Shown here piece after piece: positions 7,097 to 13,851 of a DNA stretch of 21,806 bases. Position numbers and translations under genes: made by a program. Numbering within the stretch: the first letter of the stretch is position 1; each line of letters begins with the position of its first letter. Below the pieces are notes generated by a model. It had not been told where the DNA came from and made no database searches. It saw nothing but the letters and a program-made list of their open reading frames with translations. The stretch is from CAZAYY01 sp964489525. GTDB lineage: Bacteria; Chloroflexota; Anaerolineae; Anaerolineales; JABWBV01. The stretch covers positions 1-21,806 of the forward strand of contig CAZAYY010000042.1 in NCBI GenBank assembly GCA_964489525.1. The letters are read 5' to 3'.

Positions 7097-9067
7097 TTAT
7101 TTAACAGCCTGGTTTACCCAGGCCCAGGCTTTGTCTACATACACCAGGAACTGCACTCTGCCAGGCTCCTCGAATGCTTGTTCTTCATAAAAGTAAACGA
7201 GGTCGTATGCTTGGCCCGCTTGCCCGTTGACTACCACAAACCATTGGTCGCCTTCCTGGAGGGGGTAACCGTAGCGCTCAAATTGGCTTCCGGGTTCGCT
7301 TTTATAAAGGCCAGCTACATAGACCAGAATGCCTTCGGGCGTATAGTAGCGATCCTTAATTGCGTCATAAGCCTCGCCAATTTTGGCAATCTCACCGCTT
7401 TTTATGTCCCAGGTGTAAACTTGCCAGTCTTCAGCGTCTGCCTCTTGGGCCACAAAAGCAGCCTGCTGGCTGTTTGGGCTGAAAATAACTGTTTTGTACA
7501 TACCTTCAAAAACTGGGCTTTCCACACCATCCACCACAACCACATACGCATTTTCTTCTTTCTGCGCAGCAAATGCCATGTGTTCGCTATCCGGGCTGAA
7601 TGCAGGCCCTTCAAGAGAAAGGAAAATGTCCTGGTAGCCTGCGCTGTCTACACCATCCATCCCCAGGTGTTCCAGGCCGCTGTCGTCCTCATACAAAAAC
7701 CAGATATATTTGCTGTCTGGGCTGAAATTGGGGTATCGCACCAAGTCGAACAAAGATGAGTATGACCCGGCAACGTTTCCATTTGCAACAATCACCATCT
7801 GGTTGTTTTTGCGAGCTGTATATGTATGCTGCTCTTTTGCGCTGAACTCATGATAAAGAATGTCCTCATATACTTCGCTGGCCTGGCCGTCTAACACAAT
7901 CTGGTATCCGTTGGGCTCCCGGACAATGTAAGCCAGGCGCTGCGCATCCGGGCTGAAGACAATTGTATTATAGTATAAGGTGTCTTCCGGCCAGGTTTCA
8001 AACGGGCCGAGTTCTTGCCCATCAATGACATAAAATAAATCCGTTCCAATGCGAGCAATATAATACAGGTGCATTTCGGTTTGATCGTAGTCCATATACA
8101 GTATTTCATCGTATGCTTTGCCGGGTGTGCCATTCACCACCCCATAGTATTTTCCACCTGTTTTTGCAGAAAACAAAATTTGTGTACCATCGGCGCACAG
8201 TAAAAAGCCATGGTCAATATCGTCATACGGCCCGCTTTCCTCGCTTCCGTTAACCAGGTACCAATCTTCTCCCCGCCGCGCTTCGAAAACCAGGTTGTAC
8301 AGGCCGTCTTTGCTGAACTCTACTGTATTGGGGTAAATCTCATCATACCGGGTCGATTCCTCCCCGTTGACCACGGCCATCCAACTTTCGCCCTCGCGGG
8401 CCAGGTAGGCATAATGCCCACCCGCTTCACTCAGCCATAGGCTTGAAGCGATCTCGTCATAGGGCTTGCCGGCCTGACCATCTACCACAAATATCGCTTT
8501 ATCTCCCTGCATTATTGCATAGTACAGGTGCTGGTTATCTGCGCTGTATTTTGGCGTCAGGCCGGGAACCAGCCCAGTGCCAATCGGGCCTTCCTTGTTA
8601 CCATCTGTAACGATGACAATCTCTTCTTCGCTGACAAATGCGACCATAAACCAGTGCTGGCTGTCTGGGCTGAATTCAATTCCACCTAAACCCAAATTTT
8701 GATATCCCTTGGTGACCGTATCATTCATCGTTACCACCACCTTGCTGCCGCGCACATCCGCAAAAGCAACATGCCGCATATCTGGGCTTATTTTTATCAG
8801 ACCATACACCATCAAATCCCATGGGGACAAACTCGCCTGGCGCATGGAGGTAATCTCGGTGGTAATCAGGGCGGGCAGTGGGGTATGGGTAGGGGTGGGT
8901 GTTTCAGTGGGAACAGGTGTGAGCGTTGGCATGGGTGTGGGGGTTGCCGTTGGCGCCAGTGTGGCGCTGGGTGCGCTGGTTTCGGTGGGTTCAGGAGGGG
9001 CTGCATTTGTGGAGCACGCTGCGAAAATTAAACCAAAACATAGTATTATAACGATTTGCATTTTCAT
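7097..9067 (-). CDS. Lipoprotein with Pro/Thr linker and TolB/WD40-like beta-propeller repeats
   Basis: A 656-residue surface lipoprotein. The start is ATG 9067 behind GGAGG (9073-9077) with a 5-nt spacer, preferred over the in-frame ATG 30 bases upstream. The signal peptide runs MKMQIVIILCFGLIFAAC with the lipidation cysteine at C18; a Pro/Thr linker extends to about residue 65. The rest is about ten beta-propeller-like blades. Many contain F-S-P-D-[SA]-[QKE]-[HYR] (the TolB/WD40-like strand turn), and these alternate with V-V-[DN]-G-x-x-[GS]-x-x-Y-[DE]-[DE]-I segments, as in VVDGQAGKPYDEI and VVNGTPGKAYDEI. It likely acts outside the membrane in binding or scaffolding; no catalytic motif is evident. 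It lies downstream of a TIR gene in opposite orientation, with no clear operon partner. Confidence 0.85.
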   Translation of the reverse strand: MKMQIVIILCFGLIFAACSTNAAPPEPTETSAPSATLAPTATPTPMPTLTPVPTETPTPTHTPLPALITTEITSMRQASLSPWDLMVYGLIKISPDMRHVAFADVRGSKVVVTMNDTVTKGYQNLGLGGIEFSPDSQHWFMVAFVSEEEIVIVTDGNKEGPIGTGLVPGLTPKYSADNQHLYYAIMQGDKAIFVVDGQAGKPYDEIASSLWLSEAGGHYAYLAREGESWMAVVNGEESTRYDEIYPNTVEFSKDGLYNLVFEARRGEDWYLVNGSEESGPYDDIDHGFLLCADGTQILFSAKTGGKYYGVVNGTPGKAYDEILYMDYDQTEMHLYYIARIGTDLFYVIDGQELGPFETWPEDTLYYNTIVFSPDAQRLAYIVREPNGYQIVLDGQASEVYEDILYHEFSAKEQHTYTARKNNQMVIVANGNVAGSYSSLFDLVRYPNFSPDSKYIWFLYEDDSGLEHLGMDGVDSAGYQDIFLSLEGPAFSPDSEHMAFAAQKEENAYVVVVDGVESPVFEGMYKTVIFSPNSQQAAFVAQEADAEDWQVYTWDIKSGEIAKIGEAYDAIKDRYYTPEGILVYVAGLYKSEPGSQFERYGYPLQEGDQWFVVVNGQAGQAYDLVYFYEEQAFEEPGRVQFLVYVDKAWAWVNQAVK

Positions 9068-9260
9068 GACATCCTCCTCGTGGATTGTCAGCATCACACT
9101 TGTTGTGGGTTGAAATTAAAAGGCGGATGGTTTCATTCAATACGCCCTCCTGAAAGTTAAAGCTGCAATATTCACCAGGGCTCGTCCCCCCTAAATTATC
9201 TGGCGAGCGGGCGATTTAAGCGCGACTATGTTTTAATTTAACACCTTTTTGGGGATGATG

Positions 9261-9935
9261 TCAATCCTGAAACCGGAGGTAAAGCGGCGGCTGCGTGGGC
9301 GCAGTGTAGACACCGTGATACTGTGCAGGCATCAGGGCGGCCAACTGCTGCATAATTTCGGTTGCCATTTGCTCGCGCACTGCCCGGTTGACCGGCTGAC
9401 CGCTGGGGACATCCAGGCTGAACTGCTGCCCGACGCGCAGTTTTATGGGCGTGCGGCGCAGGCGGCGCAGGTTGTCGCGGAAAAGTTCCCCCCCGTATAA
9501 CACGAGCGGCAGCAAGGGCGCGCCGGAGTGCAGCGCCAGGGTGACCATGCCCGGGTGGGCTTTCTGCAGCCTGCCGTGGCCGCTGCGGGTGCCTTCTGGC
9601 GCAATGGCCACAATCCAGCCCTGTTGGAGCATTTCAATCCCTTTGCGGATGGCCTGTGTGTCGGCCTCGCCGCGATGCACCGGAATGGCTTCCCAGATGC
9701 TGAACAATTTGCCAATGATCGGGTTGTCCCAGGTCTCAATTTTGGCGTAGCCAGTCATCTTGCGCGGGTAGAGATGGCTGTAGACGAGAGGGGCGTCGAG
9801 AAAGTTTATATGGTTGCTGACCAGGATGAGCGGTCCGTGGGCAGGCACCTTGCTGAGTTCGGCATCGTCCACCTGGCAGATGATGCGGGTGAGGGTTTTG
9901 ATGGATTGGGTGACAAGGGTCTTCTGGGTATACAT
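9261..9935 (-). CDS. 1-acyl-sn-glycerol-3-phosphate acyltransferase family protein (PlsC-type)
   Basis: A 224-residue acyltransferase of the PlsC family, which transfers an acyl chain to lysophosphatidate or a similar acceptor at the inner face of the membrane. Motif I is NHINFLD with H42 and D47 (HX4D). Motif III is PEGTRS, with E114-G-T-R-S118. The segment IPVHRGE (84-90) fits motif II. The start at 9935 is chosen because a GGAG site sits just upstream and the longer frame would run into the preceding gene. It begins 10 bp after the lipid kinase stop, so the two form an operon for phospholipid synthesis or recycling. Exact acyl acceptor unknown. Confidence 0.88.
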   Translation of the reverse strand: MYTQKTLVTQSIKTLTRIICQVDDAELSKVPAHGPLILVSNHINFLDAPLVYSHLYPRKMTGYAKIETWDNPIIGKLFSIWEAIPVHRGEADTQAIRKGIEMLQQGWIVAIAPEGTRSGHGRLQKAHPGMVTLALHSGAPLLPLVLYGGELFRDNLRRLRRTPIKLRVGQQFSLDVPSGQPVNRAVREQMATEIMQQLAALMPAQYHGVYTAPTQPPLYLRFQD

Positions 9936-9945
9936 CCGGCAGCTC

Positions 9946-10866
9946 CTAGGCGGGCACAACCACTTCCAGCGCCCCAGGGATGATTTCAACCTCCAGGCGT
10001 TCCCCGGCTGTGCACAGCGTTTCGCCATCGGCGTGGGCGGGCAGCGTGCCTTGAATGGCGGTGATGGTCACCCGGTGGGTTCGTCCCATGCGCACAGCGG
10101 GGTGGCTGGCCTGGGTGCCCTGCATAAAGCGCGGGATGAGGGCGAAAATTTTGGCTTTGCTCACGCTGCCGGCAATGCACAGGTCAAACTCGCCATCATC
10201 CGGGCGGCCTTGCGGGGCCATCCAGAAACCGCCGCCCATCCGCCGCCCGTTCATTACCGATACCATCAGGGCGCCCTGTTCCAGTTTTTCCCCGTTAAAT
10301 TCAATGCGCACCGTGGGCGCATGGAAGTAAACAAAAATGGTTTTGAGCGCAGCGACAATGTAGGATGGAAAGCCGCTCAGTCGTTTGAGCTTGAGGGCTT
10401 CAAACCCGACCACCGCATCGAAGCCGATGCCGATGCCGTTGCCAAAATAGCGCCCTGCGGGGTAATCGCCGCCGCGCGCCAGCCCGACATCAATCCGCTG
10501 CCGCCGGCCTTGCGCCAGCGCCTGGCAGTTGGCCGCCAGGTCGTTGGGAATATTCACCCCGGCGGCAAAGTCGTTGCCCCGCCCCACGCAGATCACACCC
10601 AGGGCTGCCCCGCCGTGCCCGGCCCGGCTGGCCCGTACCAACCCGTTCAGGGTTTCGTTCACGGTGCCATCGCCGCCCGCCGCGACCACCACTTCATATT
10701 TTCCGGCGGCTTCTTCGGCCAGCGCGATGGCATGGCCAGGATGGGTGGTGCGCACCAGGTCAAATGCCACGCCCAGGGCGCGCAGTTGGGTTTCGATTTC
10801 AGCCTGGGATTTGGCGCCCAGCCCCCGGCCGGCCTGTGGGTTGAGGATGATCAGGTGTTGTTTCAT
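9946..10866 (-). CDS. Diacylglycerol kinase family lipid kinase (YegS/DagK type)
   Basis: A 306-residue lipid kinase of the DAGK catalytic family. It has N9-P-Q-A-G-R-G (the usual NPxAG start), GGDGT at 64-68 with V-N-E following, GRGNDFA near 95-101, and a C-terminal beta-rich region with DGEFDLCIAG and HADGE. Enzymes of this family phosphorylate diacylglycerol or related lipids using ATP; the product could feed the neighbouring PlsC-type acyltransferase pathway. The ATG at 10866 follows an AGAGGAA ribosome site. The length is normal and all core motifs are intact. Sphingosine or undecaprenol specificity cannot be excluded from sequence alone. Confidence 0.9.
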   Translation of the reverse strand: MKQHLIILNPQAGRGLGAKSQAEIETQLRALGVAFDLVRTTHPGHAIALAEEAAGKYEVVVAAGGDGTVNETLNGLVRASRAGHGGAALGVICVGRGNDFAAGVNIPNDLAANCQALAQGRRQRIDVGLARGGDYPAGRYFGNGIGIGFDAVVGFEALKLKRLSGFPSYIVAALKTIFVYFHAPTVRIEFNGEKLEQGALMVSVMNGRRMGGGFWMAPQGRPDDGEFDLCIAGSVSKAKIFALIPRFMQGTQASHPAVRMGRTHRVTITAIQGTLPAHADGETLCTAGERLEVEIIPGALEVVVPA

Positions 10867-10907
10867 GCGGGTTCCTCTTTAAAAGGGTTTCCATTCATTT
10901 TTTGTTA

Positions 10908-10916
10908 ATTTTAACA
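10908..10916 (-). promoter_or_regulatory. Extended -10 promoter for the lipid kinase/acyltransferase operon
   Basis: On the minus strand TGTTAAAAT gives an extended -10 (TGN plus TAAAAT) about 41 bp before ATG 10866. This would leave a leader of about 34 nt containing the AGAGGAA ribosome site. No strong -35 is seen, as is common for extended -10 promoters. Confidence 0.5.
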
Positions 10917-10957
10917 CGCTTTTGAAATGATGTTGGACGGGTTTCGGGTGTTGTCGT

Positions 10958-11217
10958 CACGGTTTCAACCGTGTTCCCCCCATGTAGTCACGGTTTCAAC
11001 CGTGCTCCCTTATCCACCCCGTAGGGGTCAAACAATTATAGAACCGGGTGCGGCTTGCTCACAAATGCCGTAGGCATGGCATTAACCCGCTGCAATTCCC
11101 CAAACAAGCCTGATCATGCCAGCCCTACGGGTTTTGGGGAAAATCGCCGGGCATTACCTATCATCATTTCAGCCCTCCGGGCTTGAATGCTCCCCTTGTA
11201 GTAGCGGCTTCAGCCGC
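10958..11217. repeat. Hairpin repeat family, stem-TC-stem, three copies
   Basis: CACGGTTTCAACCGTG occurs at 10958-10973 and again at 10989-11004, 31 bp apart. A third member, GCGGCTTCAGCCGC, lies at 11204-11217. Each folds as a tight hairpin around a central TC. Flanks are also alike (TAGT before, TCCC after). Two stem pairs differ between the copies with both partners changed, so pairing is preserved. These look like REP-type dispersed palindromes. Confidence 0.7.
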
Positions 11218-11287
11218 GTCCCCCTCCCCAGCGGGGCGTGCACGATTAAAGAACACAACCCAGCCACAATGCCAATGCCGTAGGCAT
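11016..11287. repeat. Palindromes around a central GTA/TAC, four copies plus a variant
   Basis: ACCCCGTAGGGGT (11016-11028), ATGCCGTAGGCAT (11065-11077 and again 11275-11287) and CCCTACGGG (11123-11131, inverted orientation) share a GTA or TAC centre with different complementary arms. AGCCCTCCGGGCT at 11171-11183 is a variant with TCC at the centre. The arms change while symmetry is kept, as expected for mobile or structurally selected REP-like elements. Confidence 0.6.
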
Positions 11288-11427
11288 AGCATGATCTCAC
11301 CACCAAAGAACCTCTTTTGCGTGCGTTCTTCAGGGGAGATGGTGGGGAAAAGTGATCGCCACCGAATTCCTTTAAATTTCCTCCGTAGCCCTCTGTGGTA
11401 TATACCCGTCGTCGGGCAGTTCCCGAG

Positions 11428-11433
11428 TATAAT
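11428..11433 (+). promoter_or_regulatory. -10 element of the EamA gene (leaderless)
   Basis: A perfect TATAAT ends eight bases before ATG 11442. Transcription should start within a base or two of the ATG, and there is no Shine-Dalgarno sequence in CCCCCACC. No good -35 is visible at the standard distance. Confidence 0.6.
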
Positions 11434-11441
11434 CCCCCACC

Positions 11442-12341
11442 ATGCAGCGTTTAACCGGATTAATCCTGATCATCATCTCGGCGGTTACCTTTGGCACCCT
11501 GGGCATCCTGGGCCGCTATGCCTACGCTGCCGGGATGGACACCTTCACCATCCTGTTCCTGCGCTTCAGCCTGTCGGCGGTGGTGATGGCGGGCTGGTTG
11601 GGGATGCGGCGGGCGGCGCTGCCGCGCGGCGGGCTGCTTTGGAAGCTGGTGGGGATGGGCGCCGTGGGGTATGTTGGCCAGTCGTTTTGTTATTTCACCG
11701 CGCTGCAGTATGCCTCGCCCGGTTTGGTGGCGCTTTTGCTGTACCTGTACCCGGTTTTGGTGGCGCTGCTGGCCGTGATATTTTTGCGCACCCGGCTGGC
11801 ATCCCCGGAAATTTGGGCGCTGGCCTTGGCGCTGGCTGGCACTGCGCTGACGGTTGGCCCGGCAGGCGGCCAGCTTTTGGGGGTGGCGTTGGGGCTGGGG
11901 GCGGCGCTGATTTATTCAGTCTACATCCTGGTGGGGACGCATGTGCTGCGCCAGGTTTCGGCGATGGTTTCTTCTACGGTCATTTTTGCTTCTGCTGCCC
12001 TTGTGTATGGCCTGGCGGCCTGGCTGAAAGGCCCGGCGCTGCCGCAAGACCCTTCCGGCTGGTGGGCGATGGCGGGGATTGTCGTTTTTGGGACGATTAC
12101 CCCCGTGGTCACTTTTTTGGCTGGCCTGGAGCGGGTGGGCCCTACCACAGCTTCTACCCTGTCTACCCTGGAGCCGGTGGTTACGGTGGCGCTGGCGGCC
12201 TGGCTGTTTGGCGAAAGGCTGCCGCCGGTTACGCTGGTGGGCGGTGTGCTGATTTTGGGGGCGGTGGCGCTGCTGGCGCGCAGTGAGGCGCGGCGGAGCA
12301 ATCTGCCCGTTCAGCCGGAGAAGCAGGCCCAGACCGGGTAG
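11442..12341 (+). CDS. EamA/DMT-superfamily transporter
   Basis: A 299-residue integral membrane protein with about ten hydrophobic helices arranged as two tandem EamA repeats. The first half begins RLTGLILIIISAVTFGTLGI and contains LRFSLSAVVMAG; the second half begins at about LGVALGLGAALIYSVYILVG and contains ITPVVTFLAGLERVGPTTAS, then the typical E-P-V-V-T-V-A-L-A-A-W-L-F-G-E ending. The family exports or imports small metabolites such as amino acids or nucleosides; the substrate cannot be told. ATG 11442 is eight bases from TATAAT. The 3' end overlaps the opposite-strand hydrolase gene by 31 bp. Confidence 0.9.
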   Translation: MQRLTGLILIIISAVTFGTLGILGRYAYAAGMDTFTILFLRFSLSAVVMAGWLGMRRAALPRGGLLWKLVGMGAVGYVGQSFCYFTALQYASPGLVALLLYLYPVLVALLAVIFLRTRLASPEIWALALALAGTALTVGPAGGQLLGVALGLGAALIYSVYILVGTHVLRQVSAMVSSTVIFASAALVYGLAAWLKGPALPQDPSGWWAMAGIVVFGTITPVVTFLAGLERVGPTTASTLSTLEPVVTVALAAWLFGERLPPVTLVGGVLILGAVALLARSEARRSNLPVQPEKQAQTG

Positions 12342-13117
12342 TGGTCGGAGGGGTAAAGCCCCTCGCCACCGCTGCGGTCTATCCCGGCGTCCAGGGGATG
12401 CAGCGCTTGCGAAGCCAGAATCCAATCAATCGAAGCCGGGGTGGCATCTGCGCCGAAGCCATGAAAGGTTTTCTCAGCCAGTGGACCGGGTAAAGTCTCG
12501 CTCGTTGAAGTGCTTGTTGGGTGCAGGGAGCGGTGGGCGTCTTGCAGGCCGGCTCGTGGGTCGAGCAGCATTTGGTAGGGGGCTGAATCTTTGTTGGCGT
12601 TGAAATCGCCGGTGAGGATGACGGGCTCGTCCAGCGACAGGATGAAATCCAGAGTCTGGCGGGCAGAAAGCGCCTGGGGGGTGGGGTCGAAATAGTCAAA
12701 ATGGGTGTTGATGAACACCAGCCGGGTAAAAGGGGGTTGGCGCAGGCGCAGCCTGGCCCAGGTCAGGGTGCGGGCAAAGACGCTGCCCGGGTATTTGCTG
12801 CCGGGGATATCCGGCGTTTCACTGAGCCAGAACACGCCGCTTTGCAGCAGTTCCAGGTTTTCCCGTTTGTAAAGCACAGGCGCCATTTCCAGGTCGGGGC
12901 TGCCCACCCCGCCGCGGCGCATGGCCACCCAGCCGTACCCGGCCAGTTTTCGGTGCAGGTAGGCGGCCTGGTGGTTGTCCTGGCATTCTTGCAGCCCCAG
13001 CAGGTCGGGCTGGAAGGCCAAAATGCGTTCAGCCGCCCACTGGCGGCGTTTTGTCCAGTGGTTGGGGCTGTCTTCTGCCAATCCATAGCGAATGTTGAAG
13101 CTCATCACACGCAGCAT
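12311..13117 (-). CDS. Endonuclease/exonuclease/phosphatase (EEP) family hydrolase
   Basis: A 268-residue cytosolic-type EEP hydrolase; there is no signal peptide. Catalytic motifs are all present: FNIRYG with N8, Q43-E44 (metal-binding Glu), NTHFDY with H139, GDFNA with D171 and N173, IDWIL, and S-D258-H259-YP near the C-terminus. This fold includes DNA repair nucleases of the ExoIII/APE type and phosphodiesterases acting on lipids or nucleotides. The short form with FNIRYG resembles metal-dependent hydrolases of the YafD/ElsH type more than AP endonucleases, but the substrate is unknown. Its 3' end overlaps the convergent EamA gene by 31 bp. Confidence 0.88.
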   Translation of the reverse strand: MLRVMSFNIRYGLAEDSPNHWTKRRQWAAERILAFQPDLLGLQECQDNHQAAYLHRKLAGYGWVAMRRGGVGSPDLEMAPVLYKRENLELLQSGVFWLSETPDIPGSKYPGSVFARTLTWARLRLRQPPFTRLVFINTHFDYFDPTPQALSARQTLDFILSLDEPVILTGDFNANKDSAPYQMLLDPRAGLQDAHRSLHPTSTSTSETLPGPLAEKTFHGFGADATPASIDWILASQALHPLDAGIDRSGGEGLYPSDHYPVWACFSG

Positions 13118-13123
13118 GGGTTT

Positions 13124-13152
13124 ATTTTAATCCATAGACATGGCTTTATCAT
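13124..13152 (-). promoter_or_regulatory. Leaderless promoter of the EEP hydrolase gene
   Basis: On the minus strand, ATGATA (13147-13152) and TAAAAT (13124-13129) are separated by 17 bp. The -10 ends six bases before ATG 13117, and AAACCC in between is not a ribosome site, so the mRNA probably starts at the ATG. Confidence 0.6.
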
Positions 13153-13159
13153 TCGGTTT

Positions 13160-13252
13160 ACACCGAGAACCACAGAGAAAAAATACAGAGAGCCACCGAG
13201 TTTTTTTAAAATATCTCTGTGGCTCTCCGTGTTTCTCTGTGGCCCTCTGTGT
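13160..13252. repeat. Large imperfect foldback of CACAGAG-type repeats
   Basis: The left arm (13160-13200) and right arm (13214-13252) are imperfect inverted copies, separated by a T/A-rich loop of 13 nt. Both arms are built from CCACAGAGA-like units with a few mismatches and small gaps. The structure is a non-coding, MITE-like or REP-like foldback. Confidence 0.7.
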
Positions 13253-13337
13253 AATATGAATGATGAATATCATCAAAAGCCGCTTGCGTCATGTATGAGT
13301 CTTGAAACGACACCCTAAAACCATCCCCATCCTGTCT

Positions 13338-13410
13338 ATCCCTGGCGTTCGCCCATTTGCCACGAATTGCGCAAATTTGCGCGAAGGATGGGTTGGATGA
13401 TCCGGTATAA
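13338..13410. repeat. 73-bp dispersed repeat, copy 1
   Basis: This copy matches 13561-13634 along its whole length with scattered substitutions and one small gap. Its core is a perfect 14-bp palindrome, GCGCAAATTTGCGC, at 13369-13382, flanked by identical GAATT and GAAGGATGG. No coding or RNA-gene character is seen. Confidence 0.75.
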
Positions 13411-13476
13411 GGGGGTAGGGGCGCAGGGGTGAATTTTATTCCCCTGGTGGCCGCCAACCTGCCCCTGCGCCCCTAC
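13405..13476. repeat. 15-bp perfect inverted repeat with 42-nt spacer
   Basis: GTAGGGGCGCAGGGG (13405-13419) is exactly inverted as CCCCTGCGCCCCTAC (13462-13476). The elements partly overlap the neighbouring repeats on both sides. The spacer has no gene. Confidence 0.75.
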
Positions 13477-13511
13477 TTCATGTCATCCTGGACGGCGCAG
13501 CCGGAGGGATC
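13476..13511 (+). repeat. 36-bp dispersed repeat, copy 1
   Basis: This segment matches 17720-17755 in the same orientation at 33 of 36 positions. The shared core is ACGGCGCAGCCGGAGGGATC. It resembles the short intergenic repeats often seen scattered in large bacterial genomes. Confidence 0.75.
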
Positions 13512-13560
13512 TTCTTCCCAATTTAACATATGACATTTTGAATTTTCCCTTTGTTCCCCC

Positions 13561-13634
13561 ATCCCTGACGTTTGCCCGTTTTGCCGCGAATTGCGCAAAT
13601 TTGCGCGAAGGATGGTTACGCTGGTCCGATATAA
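13561..13634. repeat. 73-bp dispersed repeat, copy 2
   Basis: Second, diverged copy of the element at 13338-13410, in the same orientation. It keeps the 14-bp palindrome at 13593-13606 without change while the flanks have drifted. Confidence 0.75.
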
Positions 13635-13851
13635 CACGGGGAACCCCACCGGGACGGGCGGGTCTGCGGGTAGGCGGGCCGGGTTGCACCGCAAAAAAAA
13701 ACCGGGGTGGTACTGGCAGCGCTTCCGCTGCGCGGCGACCCGCCCCTACCATGATTTTTGCATATTGACAGGAATAATCGCATCCTATACACTTTCTCTT
13801 TAAGCCAACTGTGCGTGGCCGATGTGTCCCATTTCTCAATGAGGTCCGCCG

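Larger units (their letters stand above)
10867..11441. other. Repeat-rich intergenic region between divergent genes
   Basis: About 575 bp with no credible gene. It holds the lipid-kinase operon promoter, at least eight short palindromes of two structural types (listed separately), and the -10 of the EamA gene at its right end. The open frame that crosses it from 11183 is translated repeat sequence that continues out of frame through the EamA gene. Confidence 0.75.
13118..13851. other. Repeat-packed intergenic region
   Basis: About 730 bp between divergent genes, with no credible coding sequence. In order it holds the EEP gene promoter, a large CACAGAG-type foldback, the first copy of a 73-bp repeat, a 15-bp inverted repeat with a 42-nt spacer, a 36-bp dispersed repeat, the second copy of the 73-bp repeat, and a 9-bp inverted repeat (13656-13664 with 13737-13745). 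All open frames here run through these repeats. Confidence 0.8.

Noticed and set aside
8709..9113. Plus-strand Gly/Val-rich open frame over the second lipoprotein
   Set aside because: Antisense shadow of the signal peptide and Pro/Thr linker.
11183..12286. 367-residue plus-strand frame across the repeats and EamA gene
   Set aside because: The out-of-phase frame is Gly/Ala-rich, starts in repeats, and lies under a clear EamA transporter.
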